From Litsea cubeba (lineage: Eukaryota; Streptophyta; Magnoliopsida; Laurales; Lauraceae), in NCBI GenBank assembly GCA_012931725.1, contig CM022953.1, forward strand, positions 56,186,535 through 56,250,534: DNA of 64,000 nt, in the 5' to 3' direction. The position numbers and the translations under genes were made by a program. The notes beneath the pieces were generated by a model that made no database searches, was not told the origin of the DNA, and saw nothing but the letters and a program-made list of their open reading frames with translations. Below are positions 26,301 through 34,034 of the stretch, piece by piece (position 1 is the first letter of the stretch; every line of letters begins with the position of its first letter).

Positions 26301-29300
26301 GGCTGCTGTTGGCTGCTTTTTGCTGCTGCTGCTGCCTTTTAGTTTTTACCTACTGCTGCTAAGTAGCTGGCTGCTACCACCTGCAACACTACTGCTCTGC
26401 TGACTGTCGGTACACCTTTTCTTTGGTTTTTTTTTTTTTTTTTTCCTGCTTCAAACCTTTATTAGACCCATGCAGCAGCAGCAGCAACTTCTTCTTCCTC
26501 TTCTTTTATTTCCTTTTTTGAGCACTGCGTAGGGACTCGGACTCGGCCCTAGGCGAGTCGGTCCCGAGTCCGTTCTTTTAAACCATGGTCTTAACTCAAG
26601 ATGGGATTGGGAAAGACACTTTTACTTTCAACTTATGAGAAAGAATTGTTGGCATTGGTTATGGCAGTGAAGAAATGGCGGCCTTATATTTTTGGAAGAA
26701 GATTCATTGTCAAAACAGATCAGCAAAGCTTGAAATTTCTCCTTGAACAACGAATTGGGACACCATCTCAACAACATTGGGTGTCAAAACTCCTTGGATA
26801 TGATTTCCAGGTTAACTACAGAAGTGGTAAATCCAATGTTGTTGCCGATGCACTCTCCCACAAGGTCGAGGATGGGGAAATCACAGCTATCTCTAGCCTG
26901 TTCGCCACATGGATCAATGAAGTTAAAGTCAAACATCATCAAGATAAGGAGGTCCAACATAAGCTTCAGCGGCTCAAAGGTAGGTCACTGGACCCCACTC
27001 AGTCTACCCCAAGCACAGTGGACTCTTATTTTATAAGGGCAGACTTTTTCTCAGTCCCACCTCTTTCCTTAAAGATAAGATAATTCAATGTCATGATAGC
27101 CCAATGGGTGGCCATTCTGGGTACCCAAGACTTTAGAAAGATTAAAAGATGATTTTTATTGGTACAACATGAAAGGGGATGTGCGAAAATATGTGCGGGA
27201 GTGTGACAATTGCCAACATCATAAGGCAAAAAACACAACCCCTGTGGTTTTGCGTCAACCTCTTCCAATTCCAAACCGCACATGGACTGAAATATCCATG
27301 GATTTCATCAAAGGGCTACCTTCCTCTCAGGGGAGAAATGTGATAATGGTGGTTGTGGATCGACTAACAAAATATGCACACTTCATTCCCCTCTCGCATC
27401 CTTATACAGCTGCTATGGTTGCAAGGCTCTTCCTTGATCACATATTCAAGCTACATGGCATGCCTACCACTACAGTTAGTGATCGAGACCCGACTTTCAC
27501 TAGTGCATTTTCGGTGGAATTCTTCAAGTTGCAAGGTACTAATCTATGCAAGGCCAAACAAAAATAGTCAACAGGTGCCTTGAAAATTATTCACAGAGCT
27601 TTTGTAGTGCTCGACTCAATGGAATGGACCAGATGGGTCTCATTGGCTGAATATTGGTAACCACTCAGCCACAGGTCTTGCTCCCTTCTTAGTAGTATAA
27701 GGGAAGGGATCCCTCCCCTTCGTCTATTATCTTATGTTAAGGGCACTACTACGATACAGGCATTGGACCAAGTCTTGAAGAGTAGGGATCAGATTTTGCA
27801 GCTACTCAAAGAAAACCTTCACTATGCACAACATTGGATGAAGCAAATAGCTGATCGGCATCACAGAGCATTCCTTTGAAGTTGGTGGTTTGGTGTTCCT
27901 TTGACTACAACTTTACCACCAACAATCAGTGACTATGCGCATAACTCTCAAATTATCTCCATGATATTATGGGCCTTTCCAAATCTTTCAGAAAATTGGG
28001 GAGATTGCTTATCGTTTACAGGTACCCGATAGCACAAAAATACACCCCCATTTTTCATGTCTCCTGTTTGAAAAGGAAATTAGGGGGTAAAATCTAGCCA
28101 CAATCTACTTTGCCAATGATGGACACTGATGGAATCATTCAACCTGAGCCTGACGCAATTCTTGACCATCAGATCGTCACGAAAGGACGTCGAGCTGTTA
28201 GCAAGGTCTTAGTTAAATGGCAAGGACACGAAGCTGATGGTGCCACAGGTGAATCGTACCATCAGTTGCATGAAAGATTTCCAGGTTCGAATCTTGGGGA
28301 TAAGGTTTGGGGAGGGAATGTTACATATCCCTACTGCTTGATCCCACATTCTGTTTCTATTCTCTTTGTTTAGGAAAGTTGAGTTCTGTTTGTGTTATGG
28401 AGTTATGGTGTAAGTTGTCAATGTCTGTGTTTCTGCAGTTATTAGCGAGTGAGTTGTTTGGCCTATTACCAACAATATTAGCTACCGCAGTTACCGATGG
28501 TGTGAAGATTCATGGGTTGTTAGCTGTTGCTAACTTGTAGGAAGTAATGTCTGTTTTTTAATAGATAATGGAATCGGTTTTTCCTTGTGCTATGCAAGCT
28601 GATCAAGGAGGTTGGTTACCTTCAAAAGTAGCCATTGGCTACCAAAATTGCAAAGAAGAAGCTGTCACGTAAAACACAAAGGGCTAATTTTAAAAGCAAA
28701 CTATCAGGTAGCACTTTATCCACCCAAGTAGTACTATGCTACGTATCTGTGAGGTCAATGCACATCAGCTATATGCACATTTCATCAAAAAGGACCTGGC
28801 TGATATGCAATGTGTTAGCAGACAATACACTATGTACTGACCACTTTGTTGAACCATTCCTTGGACAGGTTGGTAAAGTCTTTTACATGACCCAATCCAA
28901 GCTGATTTATGAATATAATGACAATGGCCTGGACTGAGTTTCAAGCCAAAAACTAAACAAACGGAGTCTTGATCTAACTATTATACAGAAATAGTCAAGT
29001 CACTAGTGTTTCCAAAAAAATGAACTGCACATGGAAATAAATTTACCTTCGAGAGTATGAAATCCCCAAGCCATCTGTTGCAGTCGACATAGTTAGAATG
29101 AACAGAAGCAGTGAAAACCTGAAAACAGTAATAATTATATTGGCAAAGATCAAAATAATAGGAACACAATAACTGTCTATAGAGGGGTTTTTTTTTTAAC
29201 AAAAAATAACAATAAAAAAGAAAGTTTTACAAAATAAATAAAAATGTATGGCTGATACTTACAGGAAACTGTACATATTTTGTGGGGAATTTGGATGGAA

Positions 29301-32300
29301 GGTCAGTCCATGTAAATGACTTCTCAACATATGTCCAGAACTCTGTACATGTTTTCAGACGTCATAGACCCATACCAAAGAGCAATTGTCATAAGATTCA
29401 CAACATAATCCACCAGGCAACAACTAATGAATTTCTATAACAAGACCAATGTGAAAGAAACTATTAACATGAGTTGCCTTTTCCCTTTAAGAATAACAAA
29501 AGCTATCAGCAGGTGTTGCGTACCTTTCATTGACCAGATCTTTACAGTGTTATCCATACCGCAACTGGCAATTCGGTACATGTCCGAGGGATGGAAGTCC
29601 TATGGCAACACAAGTTCCCTTTTTACAGTTATCATATTACCATAAATCTTCCATTATAATTTAAAATAGAAAACCTTTATGGAGTGACTGAAGGGTGCGT
29701 GTCTCTCAAAACCTACCACGCTCAAAACTTCATTGCGATGGCCACCAGCTCCAGCAAATATCAAAATGCAGATGCCAGTATGTACATTCCATAGCCTAAC
29801 TGATTCATCCTGTTAGAATACCCACCCAAACATCAGAACTAACAAACCTAAGGGCATGCATCTCATGATCATTGAAAGTCGATCGAAAAACCTTGCTAGC
29901 AGAAACTACAAGAGAAGGTTTCAAAGCCTGAGTCCTTATTTCATTTATCGATTCCCCATGTCCAACGAAACTCTGCACAATATAAGCATTTTAAATGAAT
30001 CCATGTTTCAACAATATATGTACCATATTGCGATATTTGTATTAAAATGAATATCCATTTAAAATTTATAACATGAAGAAATATGGAAAAGAAAAAAAAA
30101 AGAAATGGACCAATGTTCTCAAAGAGTTCTTTTCGTAATAGTAGAAATGGATTTTGTAAGTGCTTTTACATCTCACACAGATGATGGATATCACCAATTC
30201 AATAAGGATAAATTCTGTGTCATGTTTAGTTGCAAGTGAGGAATCTTGAGTGCCCCCTCACTAGGGATTTGGATCAGAAAGGATTCCTCGCATTCCATGT
30301 TTCTCTGGTACTGTTAGAATCAATGAGGATTTATTCAATCCACATCTGGTAACAAACACCAAAATCCCGCGGAAATAAACAGCCCTAATAACATTAAACC
30401 TAGCATTATTAGCCTTTCCCCAAACTTGTGAGCGTAAGAAGTGAGGCCCGCTTCACGATATTGATCGACCTAAACTCTATCAACACAATTAGTATGAAAA
30501 AATATAAAAAGAAAATCAGCAAAGATTCAAAATGAATTAGTGATGAAAGACGTGTTAAGACCTTGGAGTTTCAAAGAGTATGACTTCTAATAAGCATGAG
30601 TGGAGAAGGAAAATTCACAAAGGCGATCCTAAATAGATAAGACTACAATGATAGTGAAGATTATGAATTAGATAATCTCTTGATTGAGAAATACTATTTT
30701 GAGGGGGTTTTTTTTTTTTTTAATGGAAACACGAATCGAACCGTCAACCTCGTGTTTGTGATAATGAGCACCATCTGACTGTGCTACAGGCTCTTGCCTA
30801 GTTTGAGGGTATCATCAGCAGTGCTTAATATAGACTAGTCCGAGGGTAGGATGCTTAGAATTTAATAAAGATTAGATAGAGAAGTACATAGCTCTTACAC
30901 ACTGATTCACATAAATACGCGCACATAACACATGCATAGATGGGCAGAGAGAGATTTTAACTCTCTTTTTTGCACCTTAGAAAATTTTGGATATAAGAAG
31001 AGATAGCTTTGTCTCTACTTATATAGAAGAACCATTTAAACTGATTCCAAATTGATGGGATGTGGTGGTGACCTAATGATGAGAGTTAAGCTAGTGGGAG
31101 ACCTCACTTCATTTTAAATGAGAGAGTAAAGTCACTTTTTTGCACCTATAAAATTTTAGGATATAAGAGGACAGTTTTTTCCCCAGTTATAAAGAAGAAC
31201 TCTTTAAGCCAATTCCAAATTGATGGGATGCAGCTAAGATTATGACAATGATGGTGACGGTAATGGTGGTACTGATGATGAGGGAGAGGGAAGGAGGGGC
31301 AGATGGTTTCTTCTTCTTCTTCTTTTTAATTTTCCTCATTACTTCCTCACACAATCTTTTCCAAGTCATTGCTTCCCTCTATGGACAGCAGCTTCCAAAT
31401 TCATCCTCAGATTCCTAATCCCACAAACAAAGGGAACACAATGAGGGATGAGTAAAGCGAAGCGCATATGACCATATGAATAATAGGACAAATGGGAAAG
31501 CAAGATTGAATTCACACCTAAACAAGGCAACTCTATCATCTCTCATTTATGATGCCCCGATAGGGAATTGATACAACACAGATGCACCATGGACATCAGG
31601 GAGATGGATTTTACACATAAAACATGAAGTATCGGTTACAGTATGACACCTTGCTTATTTTGAAGTATCCAGGTATCACAGTCCCATTCCCATAGAAATA
31701 CAAGATAACCATACTTATCTTCCTGATAGGCAGCACAAAAGATAAATTGGAAGGGAAAGCTATAGTAGTTTTCGTTTAAACAGGGGATAGCTATAAGCTC
31801 TCAAGCCTATAAATCAAGAAACCCACGAAATAGGGTGTGGATTGAATTCAATTTGATTTGAAAAAAAGAATAAAGATTTAACACTGATTTCTCCTTCCCC
31901 TACGCTATCCAACTTCACACCTTATATAAAGTGTGGCTCATGTAAGAAACAGTAAGAGAAGTGTATCATAGGCATTTCCCATTGTAAACACACACTATGT
32001 AATACCTTATGTATATTTTCACTGCCAGCATCAATGACACGGATAATACCATTGTATCCACCGGCAACTAAAAACGGCGTCCCGTCGAGATTGCATGCCC
32101 AACTCAAAGTATAGAAAGACTCCTCCTTCTGAACTATAGAAGAACATGCAAAAGATTACTAATCATTAGAAAGAACAATAAAGAGATACTAAATGAAGCT
32201 AAGATCACTAATTCAATGTAGGGAAGCTCTCACTTACGTCTTCATCAACATATGCTTGCAGAACAGCAATAACACCTCCTTCAAGGCATTGGTAAATAGT

Positions 32301-33847
32301 CACCTATGAAAACATCATGCCATTTCAATGTAGTTGATTAAATTCATCAATGGATTATGAATCACAACCCGGCTATACTCAGTATGAACTGAGTAGGCCC
32401 AACTCCGCCAAATGTTCTAGTGACCCAGTTTAACTTGTGGATCAACTTGAATACTCAACTAGTTTAATGGTTATTCTGAATTACGGTGACCAGTATAATT
32501 CTCCCTTAAGAGCTTGGTTGGATGAGAAGAAAGGTAGAAGAAGTGTACAAATTTTAACTGCAAACATTTTCACCACCGTTATTCCTCATCTAAACCAAAC
32601 TTTGAATGTAGGGAAAAGTTGTTGCCTATGGCCAGTCTATATCTTCATACACCAAGTACATGTAACTCAGTTTACATGTAGAAGGCTTATGCATCTGATA
32701 ATCCAAGTTACCTGTAAGTGTGAGTTGCTTTATTCTTATTATAACAAATTGCAGGTAATTAGATTTACTGGTAAAGTGAGCTCAGAAAACCAAATTCTGA
32801 GATCCAAATGGACGCAAGGGATTTCTCTTCACCCAGTTTGACTGCATTTTTTGTGGGGAAAAAAGTGAACCACTTAGTGTAGTTTTCTCCACTTGATGGG
32901 GAAAGCAAAATCGCACACCAACGACTACAGAAACCATAATTCCCCTGCTTTAGCTATTGGATAATCTCTCCATCACTAGTTTTATCTAGTGAACACCAAA
33001 CGCGACTAGAGCGGAAAGTGGGGTTTCTCCTTGACTTCTCCACCAAGCTGCATAAACCACCTAAGTCCCCTTGTGGATGTGGAGAAAGCAATTTCCCAAG
33101 AGAATTTCCTTTGCCCTAGTTTGGAGGGACCAGTTGCTGTAGTTTTCTCCCCCTTGCAGAAAGCAAAAATCCCACCAAGGAATAGGAAAAAGAAAGAGTT
33201 TTCCTACTTAAATCATTGGATACTCCCTCCACCTCCAGTTTTATATGATAAAACCACCAAATACAAAGGTAAAGTGATGTGGGGTTGGGTTTTTTTTTCA
33301 AATATAAACTGACTAGATACATAAAAAGAGCTCAATGTACAAAAAGAAAAAGAATCATCCCACCAAACCCAAAAGACCAAGATCAAATCAAAACGACACA
33401 ACAAAAACTCCCAACTTTCCCCACAACATCTGCAAATTTCACACCCAAAAAGTTTTTGTTTTCTTATTCAACTTCCACCAAGATATAACCTTTTTGCTCC
33501 AAGTTGGGGTTCTTCCACCTTCCCCACATCCAAACACCACTGAAGAGAAAGCCCAGATGAACTGGTACAGGAAGTTGGAACCCCATAAATTAGCAGAACT
33601 CCAACCCAAATCAATCAAATAGATAAAAAAGAAGAGATGGGTGGTGATCGTTAAAGAGTCAAATACCGACCCGATTGCCTCCAACAGTGGCAAAGACGTT
33701 GTAGTAACGAGCATCGACGAAATTGAAGGCAATGGCGTAGAGAGGTCGCTTGCCTTCTTGGACCCTGTTGGAGACCTTGTACTCCCTCTTCTTCGATGGC
33801 GTCAAAGACCCAACTACAGGTTCACACCCCAGAGCTGTCTTCACCAT
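3278..33847 (-). CDS. FIE: Polycomb group protein FIE (plant EED/ESC homologue, PRC2 WD40 subunit), 13 exons
   Basis: WD40 scaffold of Polycomb Repressive Complex 2 in the nucleus. It supports H3K27 methylation by the E(z)-type subunit and represses seed development without fertilization (known for the family). Exons, high to low: 33847-33671, 32303-32238, 32128-32006, 29972-29892, 29809-29717, 29599-29524, 29342-29263, 29118-29047, 5627-5568, 5406-5310, 4704-4641, 4527-4468, 3338-3278. They sum to 1110 nt: 369 codons plus TGA, equal to the Arabidopsis protein length as I recall it. All introns are GT-AG and the phases close. Family landmarks include VGSLTPSKKREYKV near residue 12, SWACNLDGTPFLVAGG, GIIRVID, SASKDESVRLWN, FAGAGGHRNEVLSV, NYVDCNRWLGDFILSK, SVDNEIVLWEPK and the C-terminal CCEDGTIWRWD. 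The start is the first in-frame ATG, in context GAGGATGG. Intron 8 is 23.4 kb and full of transposons. No stop or frameshift was found, so it is probably functional. Confidence 0.96.
4201..4340 (-). mobile_element. 5'-truncated LINE 3' end in FIE intron 12
   Basis: A 140-bp insertion with a 20-nt poly(T) on the plus strand (poly(A) on minus). It is flanked by 15-bp duplications at 4186-4200 (AATTAGTGCACTGAG) and 4341-4355 (AATTGGTGCACTGAG), one mismatch apart. The body resembles the untranslated 3' tail of plant L1-type LINEs ending TTTTTTCCATTTCAG before the A-tail. It is in the same orientation as FIE. Confidence 0.7.
4705..5309 (-). other. FIE intron 10, no element recognised
   Basis: A 605-bp AT-rich intron between exon 10 (ending in the split Gly codon) and exon 11. 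No repeat boundary, coding remnant or RNA gene was seen. Confidence 0.6.
5745..5845 (-). mobile_element. tRNA-derived SINE-like fragment in FIE intron 8
   Basis: On the minus strand an A-box-like segment (TAGTACTGTTGGACGG) is followed by a B-box-like GGGAGTTCGACCC and then an A-rich tail (complement of the T/C run near 5750). Spacing resembles plant SINE heads. No clean target duplication was found, so boundaries are approximate. Confidence 0.45.
5860..6561. other. Intron 8 sequence, origin unclear
   Basis: Between the SINE-like fragment and copia A. Contains short open frames on both strands and a repeated ATGTCCGTCATGG motif (about 6418 and 6497), but nothing recognisable as a protein family. 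Confidence 0.4.
8329..8366. repeat. (GT)n microsatellite
   Basis: About 19 uninterrupted GT dinucleotides inside solo LTR B1. Confidence 0.95.
10125..10335. repeat. Minisatellite, about 17-18 bp unit (CCGAGCTCAGTGCTTGA)
   Basis: About eleven head-to-tail imperfect copies of a CCGAGCTCAGTGnnn unit within solo LTR B2, varying by single bases and small indels. It is flanked by copies of a GTCGACCGA motif on either side. Confidence 0.9.
10374..10390. repeat. Poly(C) run of 17
   Basis: An uninterrupted 17-nt C homopolymer in B2. The length may be uncertain because such runs are error-prone in assembly. Confidence 0.9.
11571..11879 (-). repeat. Copia C 3' LTR
   Basis: 309 bp. It differs from the 5' LTR by a 7-bp duplication (GGGCTTT) and four substitutions. 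It directly abuts the polypurine tract. Confidence 0.93.
11874..12824 (-). pseudogene. Copia C reverse transcriptase end and RNase H
   Basis: Continues from the broken YVDD box in a new frame: ITGPNAKMIQELQASL, LGPLHYFLGFEV, then RLDISYAVNLMSQFM and RNase H motifs (LKAYLDADWAGCPDTRRSTTGW, SKSSTEAEYRAMS, LYADNTSAIRI, HERTKHIEVDCHFIRDEF). A late frameshift after RDEFKRD replaces the usual C-terminus, and the frame runs on into the polypurine tract and the edge of the LTR. Confidence 0.85.
11880..11893 (-). promoter_or_regulatory. Copia C polypurine tract
   Basis: Minus-strand TTGAGGGGGGGTG immediately before the 3' LTR, the plus-strand DNA priming site of the element. Confidence 0.88.
12821..13249 (-). 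pseudogene. Copia C reverse transcriptase, first part
   Basis: Contains GNRQEYGIDYDETFAPVAKM, MDVKNAFLYGDPKEDVYMRL and LYGLKQAPRAWFEKF, typical of copia RT. A stretch before GNRQEYG is deleted relative to the family, removing the usual KWV...RYKARLV segment. The frame breaks at the catalytic YVDD box: the sequence reads YVDES then stop, so one catalytic Asp is lost. Confidence 0.85.
13246..14940 (-). pseudogene. Copia C pol, protease and integrase part
   Basis: About 564 codons open from an ATG overlapping the gag stop. Order: aspartic protease WFLDSGASNHMT (residues 21-32), gag-pre-integrase zinc region LWHNRLGHHNS ... CATCKMGKS, integrase core with Asp in HSDVWG and FIDDFSRFTWVYF, the SDSGGEY strand and Glu in QQNGIAERKNRHL, then SRNVVFFE and the Pro-rich linker. 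It ends prematurely at a TGA where the family normally has Trp (after ALEQNHT). Pol is -1 relative to gag, either an indel or a frameshift site. It cannot make full Pol as it stands. Confidence 0.88.
14937..15914 (-). CDS. Copia C gag polyprotein
   Basis: Start chosen at the ATG at 15914 (MEKSEVTLIKFTGKNYRAW), the usual beginning of copia gag. The frame is open further upstream to 16103, but that part is leader. It contains the UBN2/gag_2-type region (YRAWSFQFQIYLEAKELW; VYHQDNSARQFHLECAIAEY; LLREEQRLM) and a CCHC zinc knuckle CSYCKKSGHIISEC near the C-terminus, preceded by a related CQKFGHLASQC. The C-terminus is Pro/Ser/Gln-rich. It ends in ELFNK and a TGA that overlaps the next ORF's ATG (ATGA). 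It packages the element's RNA in virus-like particles (family knowledge). Confidence 0.88.
   Translation of the reverse strand: MEKSEVTLIKFTGKNYRAWSFQFQIYLEAKELWGFVSGTDPKPTEDEKISSWHTKDAKIKYWIMGSVEPHLIMNLKPYSTSKATWGYLKKVYHQDNSARQFHLECAIAEYTQETLSVQDYYSGFRTLWSEYDSIKYADVADNVLTVIQDLQATSQRDQFLMKLRNEYESVRSALKNWSPLPSLDVCLNELLREEQRLMTSAHIAQQTTETYSGAFSANKTFLPPPRDLSKTQRYSCQKFGHLASQCKQKVCSYCKKSGHIISECHRRPPRPSTQYQTSQSPAPQYQNPQSHTPHAYVASSVMHVPTSAPPQLGPSSSLTPELFNK
16556..16567 (-). promoter_or_regulatory. Copia C primer-binding site (initiator tRNA-Met)
   Basis: TGGTATCAGAGC on the minus strand, the standard plant copia site complementary to the 3' end of initiator tRNA-Met, with no gap to the LTR. Confidence 0.92.
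16568..16869 (-). repeat. Copia C 5' LTR
   Basis: 302 bp, right-hand copy, which is the 5' LTR because the element runs on the minus strand. It directly abuts the primer-binding site at 16556-16567. Confidence 0.93.
18375..18600 (-). repeat. Duplicated LTR/polypurine junction in copia A
   Basis: The stretch CACAGATTTGT[A/G]GTGATATC ... CTCTTCACACTCCCCCTCAA followed by AAGCATCAATTTGGACACC occurs twice, at about 18375-18465 and 18490-18600. One copy lacks the ATTGATGCAG piece. This is a local tandem duplication of the end of the LTR plus the polypurine tract. Confidence 0.6.
18580..18905 (-). pseudogene. Copia A RNase H fragment
   Basis: Minus-strand translation gives EAEYGSMSPPHSEIFWLRHLL, recognisable as the copia RNase H segment that normally reads EAEY...A..E..WL..LL. 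It is followed by stop codons and frame changes. The rest of gag-pol is deleted up to the primer-site region near 19075. Not functional. Confidence 0.6.
19320..19943. other. Intron 8 sequence between copia A and a hAT-like element
   Basis: No gene recognised. A 66-codon minus-strand frame at 19378-19578 has no family resemblance. Short A/T runs only. Confidence 0.4.
19944..21452. mobile_element. Non-autonomous hAT-like element D, 1.5 kb
   Basis: Left end TATGGTTTAAAATCGCGG followed by GTATCGGCC. Right end, reversed, reads CATGGTATCGGCCATCAC. It is flanked by 8-bp duplications GTCCCACA (19936-19943) and GTCCCACC (21453-21460), one mismatch apart, the hAT signature length. Subterminal ATCGGT/CGATA repeats crowd both ends. 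No transposase is present. The interior includes a 41-bp tandem duplication (CTTTCTTCTCCAATCTCTCC..., 21139-21219) and a duplicated CCCCGGCGAATGCAACTCCG. Confidence 0.65.
21453..22069. other. Intron 8 sequence, nothing recognised
   Basis: About 600 bp between hAT-like element D and gypsy E. No ORF over 60 codons and no repeat boundary seen. Confidence 0.5.
22070..22437 (+). repeat. Gypsy E 5' LTR
   Basis: 368 bp, TG...CA. Aligns along its length with 28319-28676. Confidence 0.85.
22464..23530 (+). pseudogene. Gypsy E gag, split by a solo LTR
   Basis: Starts at MAEETRNAKLDEMMG just after the primer site and reads to LDFPRFDG at about 22730, where a solo LTR is inserted. The frame resumes after 23082 with FDPSRWLYRAEQFFVHQQAP, the Retrotrans_gag region. 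It then has stops near KLLMASFHM and AIAS and a further open part (RFRPSQYEDPTSLLSKL ... CIQEEKVGI, 23268-23528). Not translatable as one protein. Confidence 0.85.
22734..23082 (+). mobile_element. Solo LTR F, 349 bp, inserted in gypsy E gag
   Basis: Begins TGATGCA and ends TGCATCA, a perfect 7-bp terminal inverted repeat. Flanked by 5-bp TSD ATGGG at 22729-22733 and 23083-23087. Gag coding resumes at the far side. A TATA-like TATTATAAATAG near 22925 fits an LTR promoter. No internal region, so a solo LTR or a very small non-autonomous element. Confidence 0.8.
23650..24076 (+). pseudogene. Gypsy E zinc knuckle and protease
   Basis: CYNCDEKFMPRHKC (about 23660-23700) is the CX2CX4HX4C-like knuckle seen in chromoviruses. 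The protease follows at about 23900-24070: VVVLVDSRSTHNFLDPNAA. The catalytic DSG/DTG triplet reads DSR, so the active site is damaged. Frame changes separate the two. Confidence 0.78.
24096..24632 (+). repeat. Tandem duplication of about 278 bp in gypsy E
   Basis: The segment beginning ACTT(A)TATTTACTTAAGC and ending TGGGTATGTTTAGACT occurs at about 24096-24353 and again at 24373-24632 with few differences. It duplicates the protease-RT linker (GCDAVLGAQW ... GKYNFLLQICS). Confidence 0.88.
24700..25688 (+). pseudogene. Gypsy E reverse transcriptase and start of RNase H
   Basis: Blocks visible: VQPYRYPRY, SKNDGTSRLCVNYRALNQ, AKIFSKLDLRCSYHQIRL (first catalytic Asp in KLDL), a frameshift near 25080, then VLFDDILIY (the YDD-type box as FDD), and LGFLGLAGYCQN. 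RNase H begins FVIECDASRSGIGAVL and is cut at 25688 by the hAT-like insertion. Several stops and frame changes. Inactive. Confidence 0.85.
25689..26587. mobile_element. Non-autonomous hAT-like element G, 899 bp, in gypsy E RNase H
   Basis: A perfect 8-bp TSD GTCTTAAC (25681-25688 and 26588-26595) interrupts a continuous RNase H reading frame. Ends are CATGGTTTTAAAAATC on the left and, reversed, CATGGTTTAAAAGAAC on the right. Subterminal GACTCGG/CGAGTCC repeats occur at both ends, as expected for hAT transposase binding regions. The interior has GA-rich, poly(T) and CTG/GCTG-rich runs and no transposase. Confidence 0.85.
26588..27083 (+). pseudogene. Gypsy E RNase H, second part
   Basis: Resumes after the hAT-like insertion: STYEKELLALVMAVKKWRPY, FIVKTDQQSLKFLLEQ, YRSGKSNVVADALSHK. 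These are standard gypsy RNase H motifs with catalytic Asp in TDQ and NVVADALS. The frame then runs into the linker before integrase. Confidence 0.87.
27084..27940 (+). pseudogene. Gypsy E integrase
   Basis: Zinc-binding region FYWYNMKGDVRKYVRECDNCQ, core Asp in SMDFIKGLP and VSDRDPTF. The segment that should follow LQGTNLC, carrying HPQTDGQ, is partly deleted. The catalytic Glu position reads Lys (GQTK) in the shifted frame, so the D,D,E triad is incomplete. Decayed sequence continues to the chromodomain. Confidence 0.83.
28110..28310 (+). pseudogene. Gypsy E chromodomain
   Basis: PDAILDHQIVTKGRRAVSKV then LVKWQGHEADGATGESY and FPGSNLGDKV: the C-terminal chromodomain of plant chromoviruses, which directs integration to chromatin (family knowledge). 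The usual ATWE motif reads ATGE, losing an aromatic residue. The reading frame then enters the 3' LTR. Confidence 0.82.
28319..28676 (+). repeat. Gypsy E 3' LTR
   Basis: About 358 bp. Shares TACTGCTTGATCCCACATTC, GAGTTGTTTGGCCT and AAGCTGATCAAGGAGG-like blocks with the 5' LTR. Confidence 0.85.
28677..29046. other. End of FIE intron 8 next to exon 8
   Basis: About 370 bp of unannotated intron between gypsy E and the exon 8 donor. Nothing recognised. Confidence 0.5.
30706..30801 (-). mobile_element. tRNA-derived SINE in FIE intron 3
   Basis: On minus: A-box-like TAGCACAGTCAGATGG, B-box GGTTCGATTCG, then an oligo(A) tail (poly(T) at 30708-30721). Flanked by TTTGAGGG at 30698-30705 and 30802-30809. 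Short head-only copy, same strand as FIE. Confidence 0.65.
30965..31235. repeat. Imperfect duplication of about 100 bp in FIE intron 3
   Basis: Two diverged copies (about 30968-31065 and 31130-31235) share TTTTTTGCACCT, GGATATAAGA and CCAAATTGATGGGATG, spaced about 165 bp apart. Confidence 0.65.
32304..33670 (-). other. FIE intron 1, no gene
   Basis: A 1,367-bp intron. A 134-codon plus-strand frame (32437-32841) and other frames show no family motifs and are antisense to the gene. No transposon boundary recognised. Confidence 0.6.
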
Positions 33848-34034
33848 CCTCTTCCTTCCTTCCTTCTCCCTGCAACTGCAATGGTAAATGGCCTCAGAGA
33901 GATAGCGCAAGTGCAATGGCAGAGAGAATAACGTGAGTTTTAGGGGTAGGGATCAAAATGGGTCGGGTTCGGGTCGATTCTGTACTACATCTGTAACCAG
34001 GGTCTGGTAACTCGGCCATAACCGTGGCTGAATT

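Larger units (their letters stand above)
22070..28676 (+). mobile_element. Gypsy E: chromodomain-type gypsy retrotransposon, decayed
   Basis: LTRs at 22070-22437 and 28319-28676 begin TGTTACATA[C/T]CCCTACTGC and end AACA. They differ by many substitutions and indels, so the element is old. A primer-site-like TCGGTATCAAAGCC follows the left LTR and a purine tract GGTTTGGGGAGGGAA precedes the right one. Order gag, protease, RT, RNase H, integrase, chromodomain defines a chromovirus. It is antisense to FIE. A clean TSD was not found (CATGA left, CAAAG right). Interrupted by a solo LTR (22734-23082) and a hAT-like element (25689-26587). Confidence 0.88.
5628..29046 (-). other. FIE intron 8, 23,419 bp, filled with nested transposable elements
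   Basis: The donor follows exon 8 (AAG then GTAAAT) and the acceptor (TTTGCAG) precedes exon 9. Both flanking exons join in phase 0 between ILSK and SVDNE. The other FIE introns range from 82 to about 2,030 bp, so this one is greatly expanded. Almost all of the excess is copia A, solo LTRs B1 and B2, copia C, a hAT-like element and gypsy E, each listed separately. Confidence 0.93.

Noticed and set aside
30720..30800. Functional tRNA gene from A/B-box pattern
   Set aside because: No cloverleaf pairing or anticodon arm could be drawn. The oligo(A) tail and flanking duplication indicate a SINE.
32437..32841. 134-codon frame antisense within FIE intron 1
   Set aside because: No family motifs, no nearby promoter evidence, and it is explained as intron sequence.
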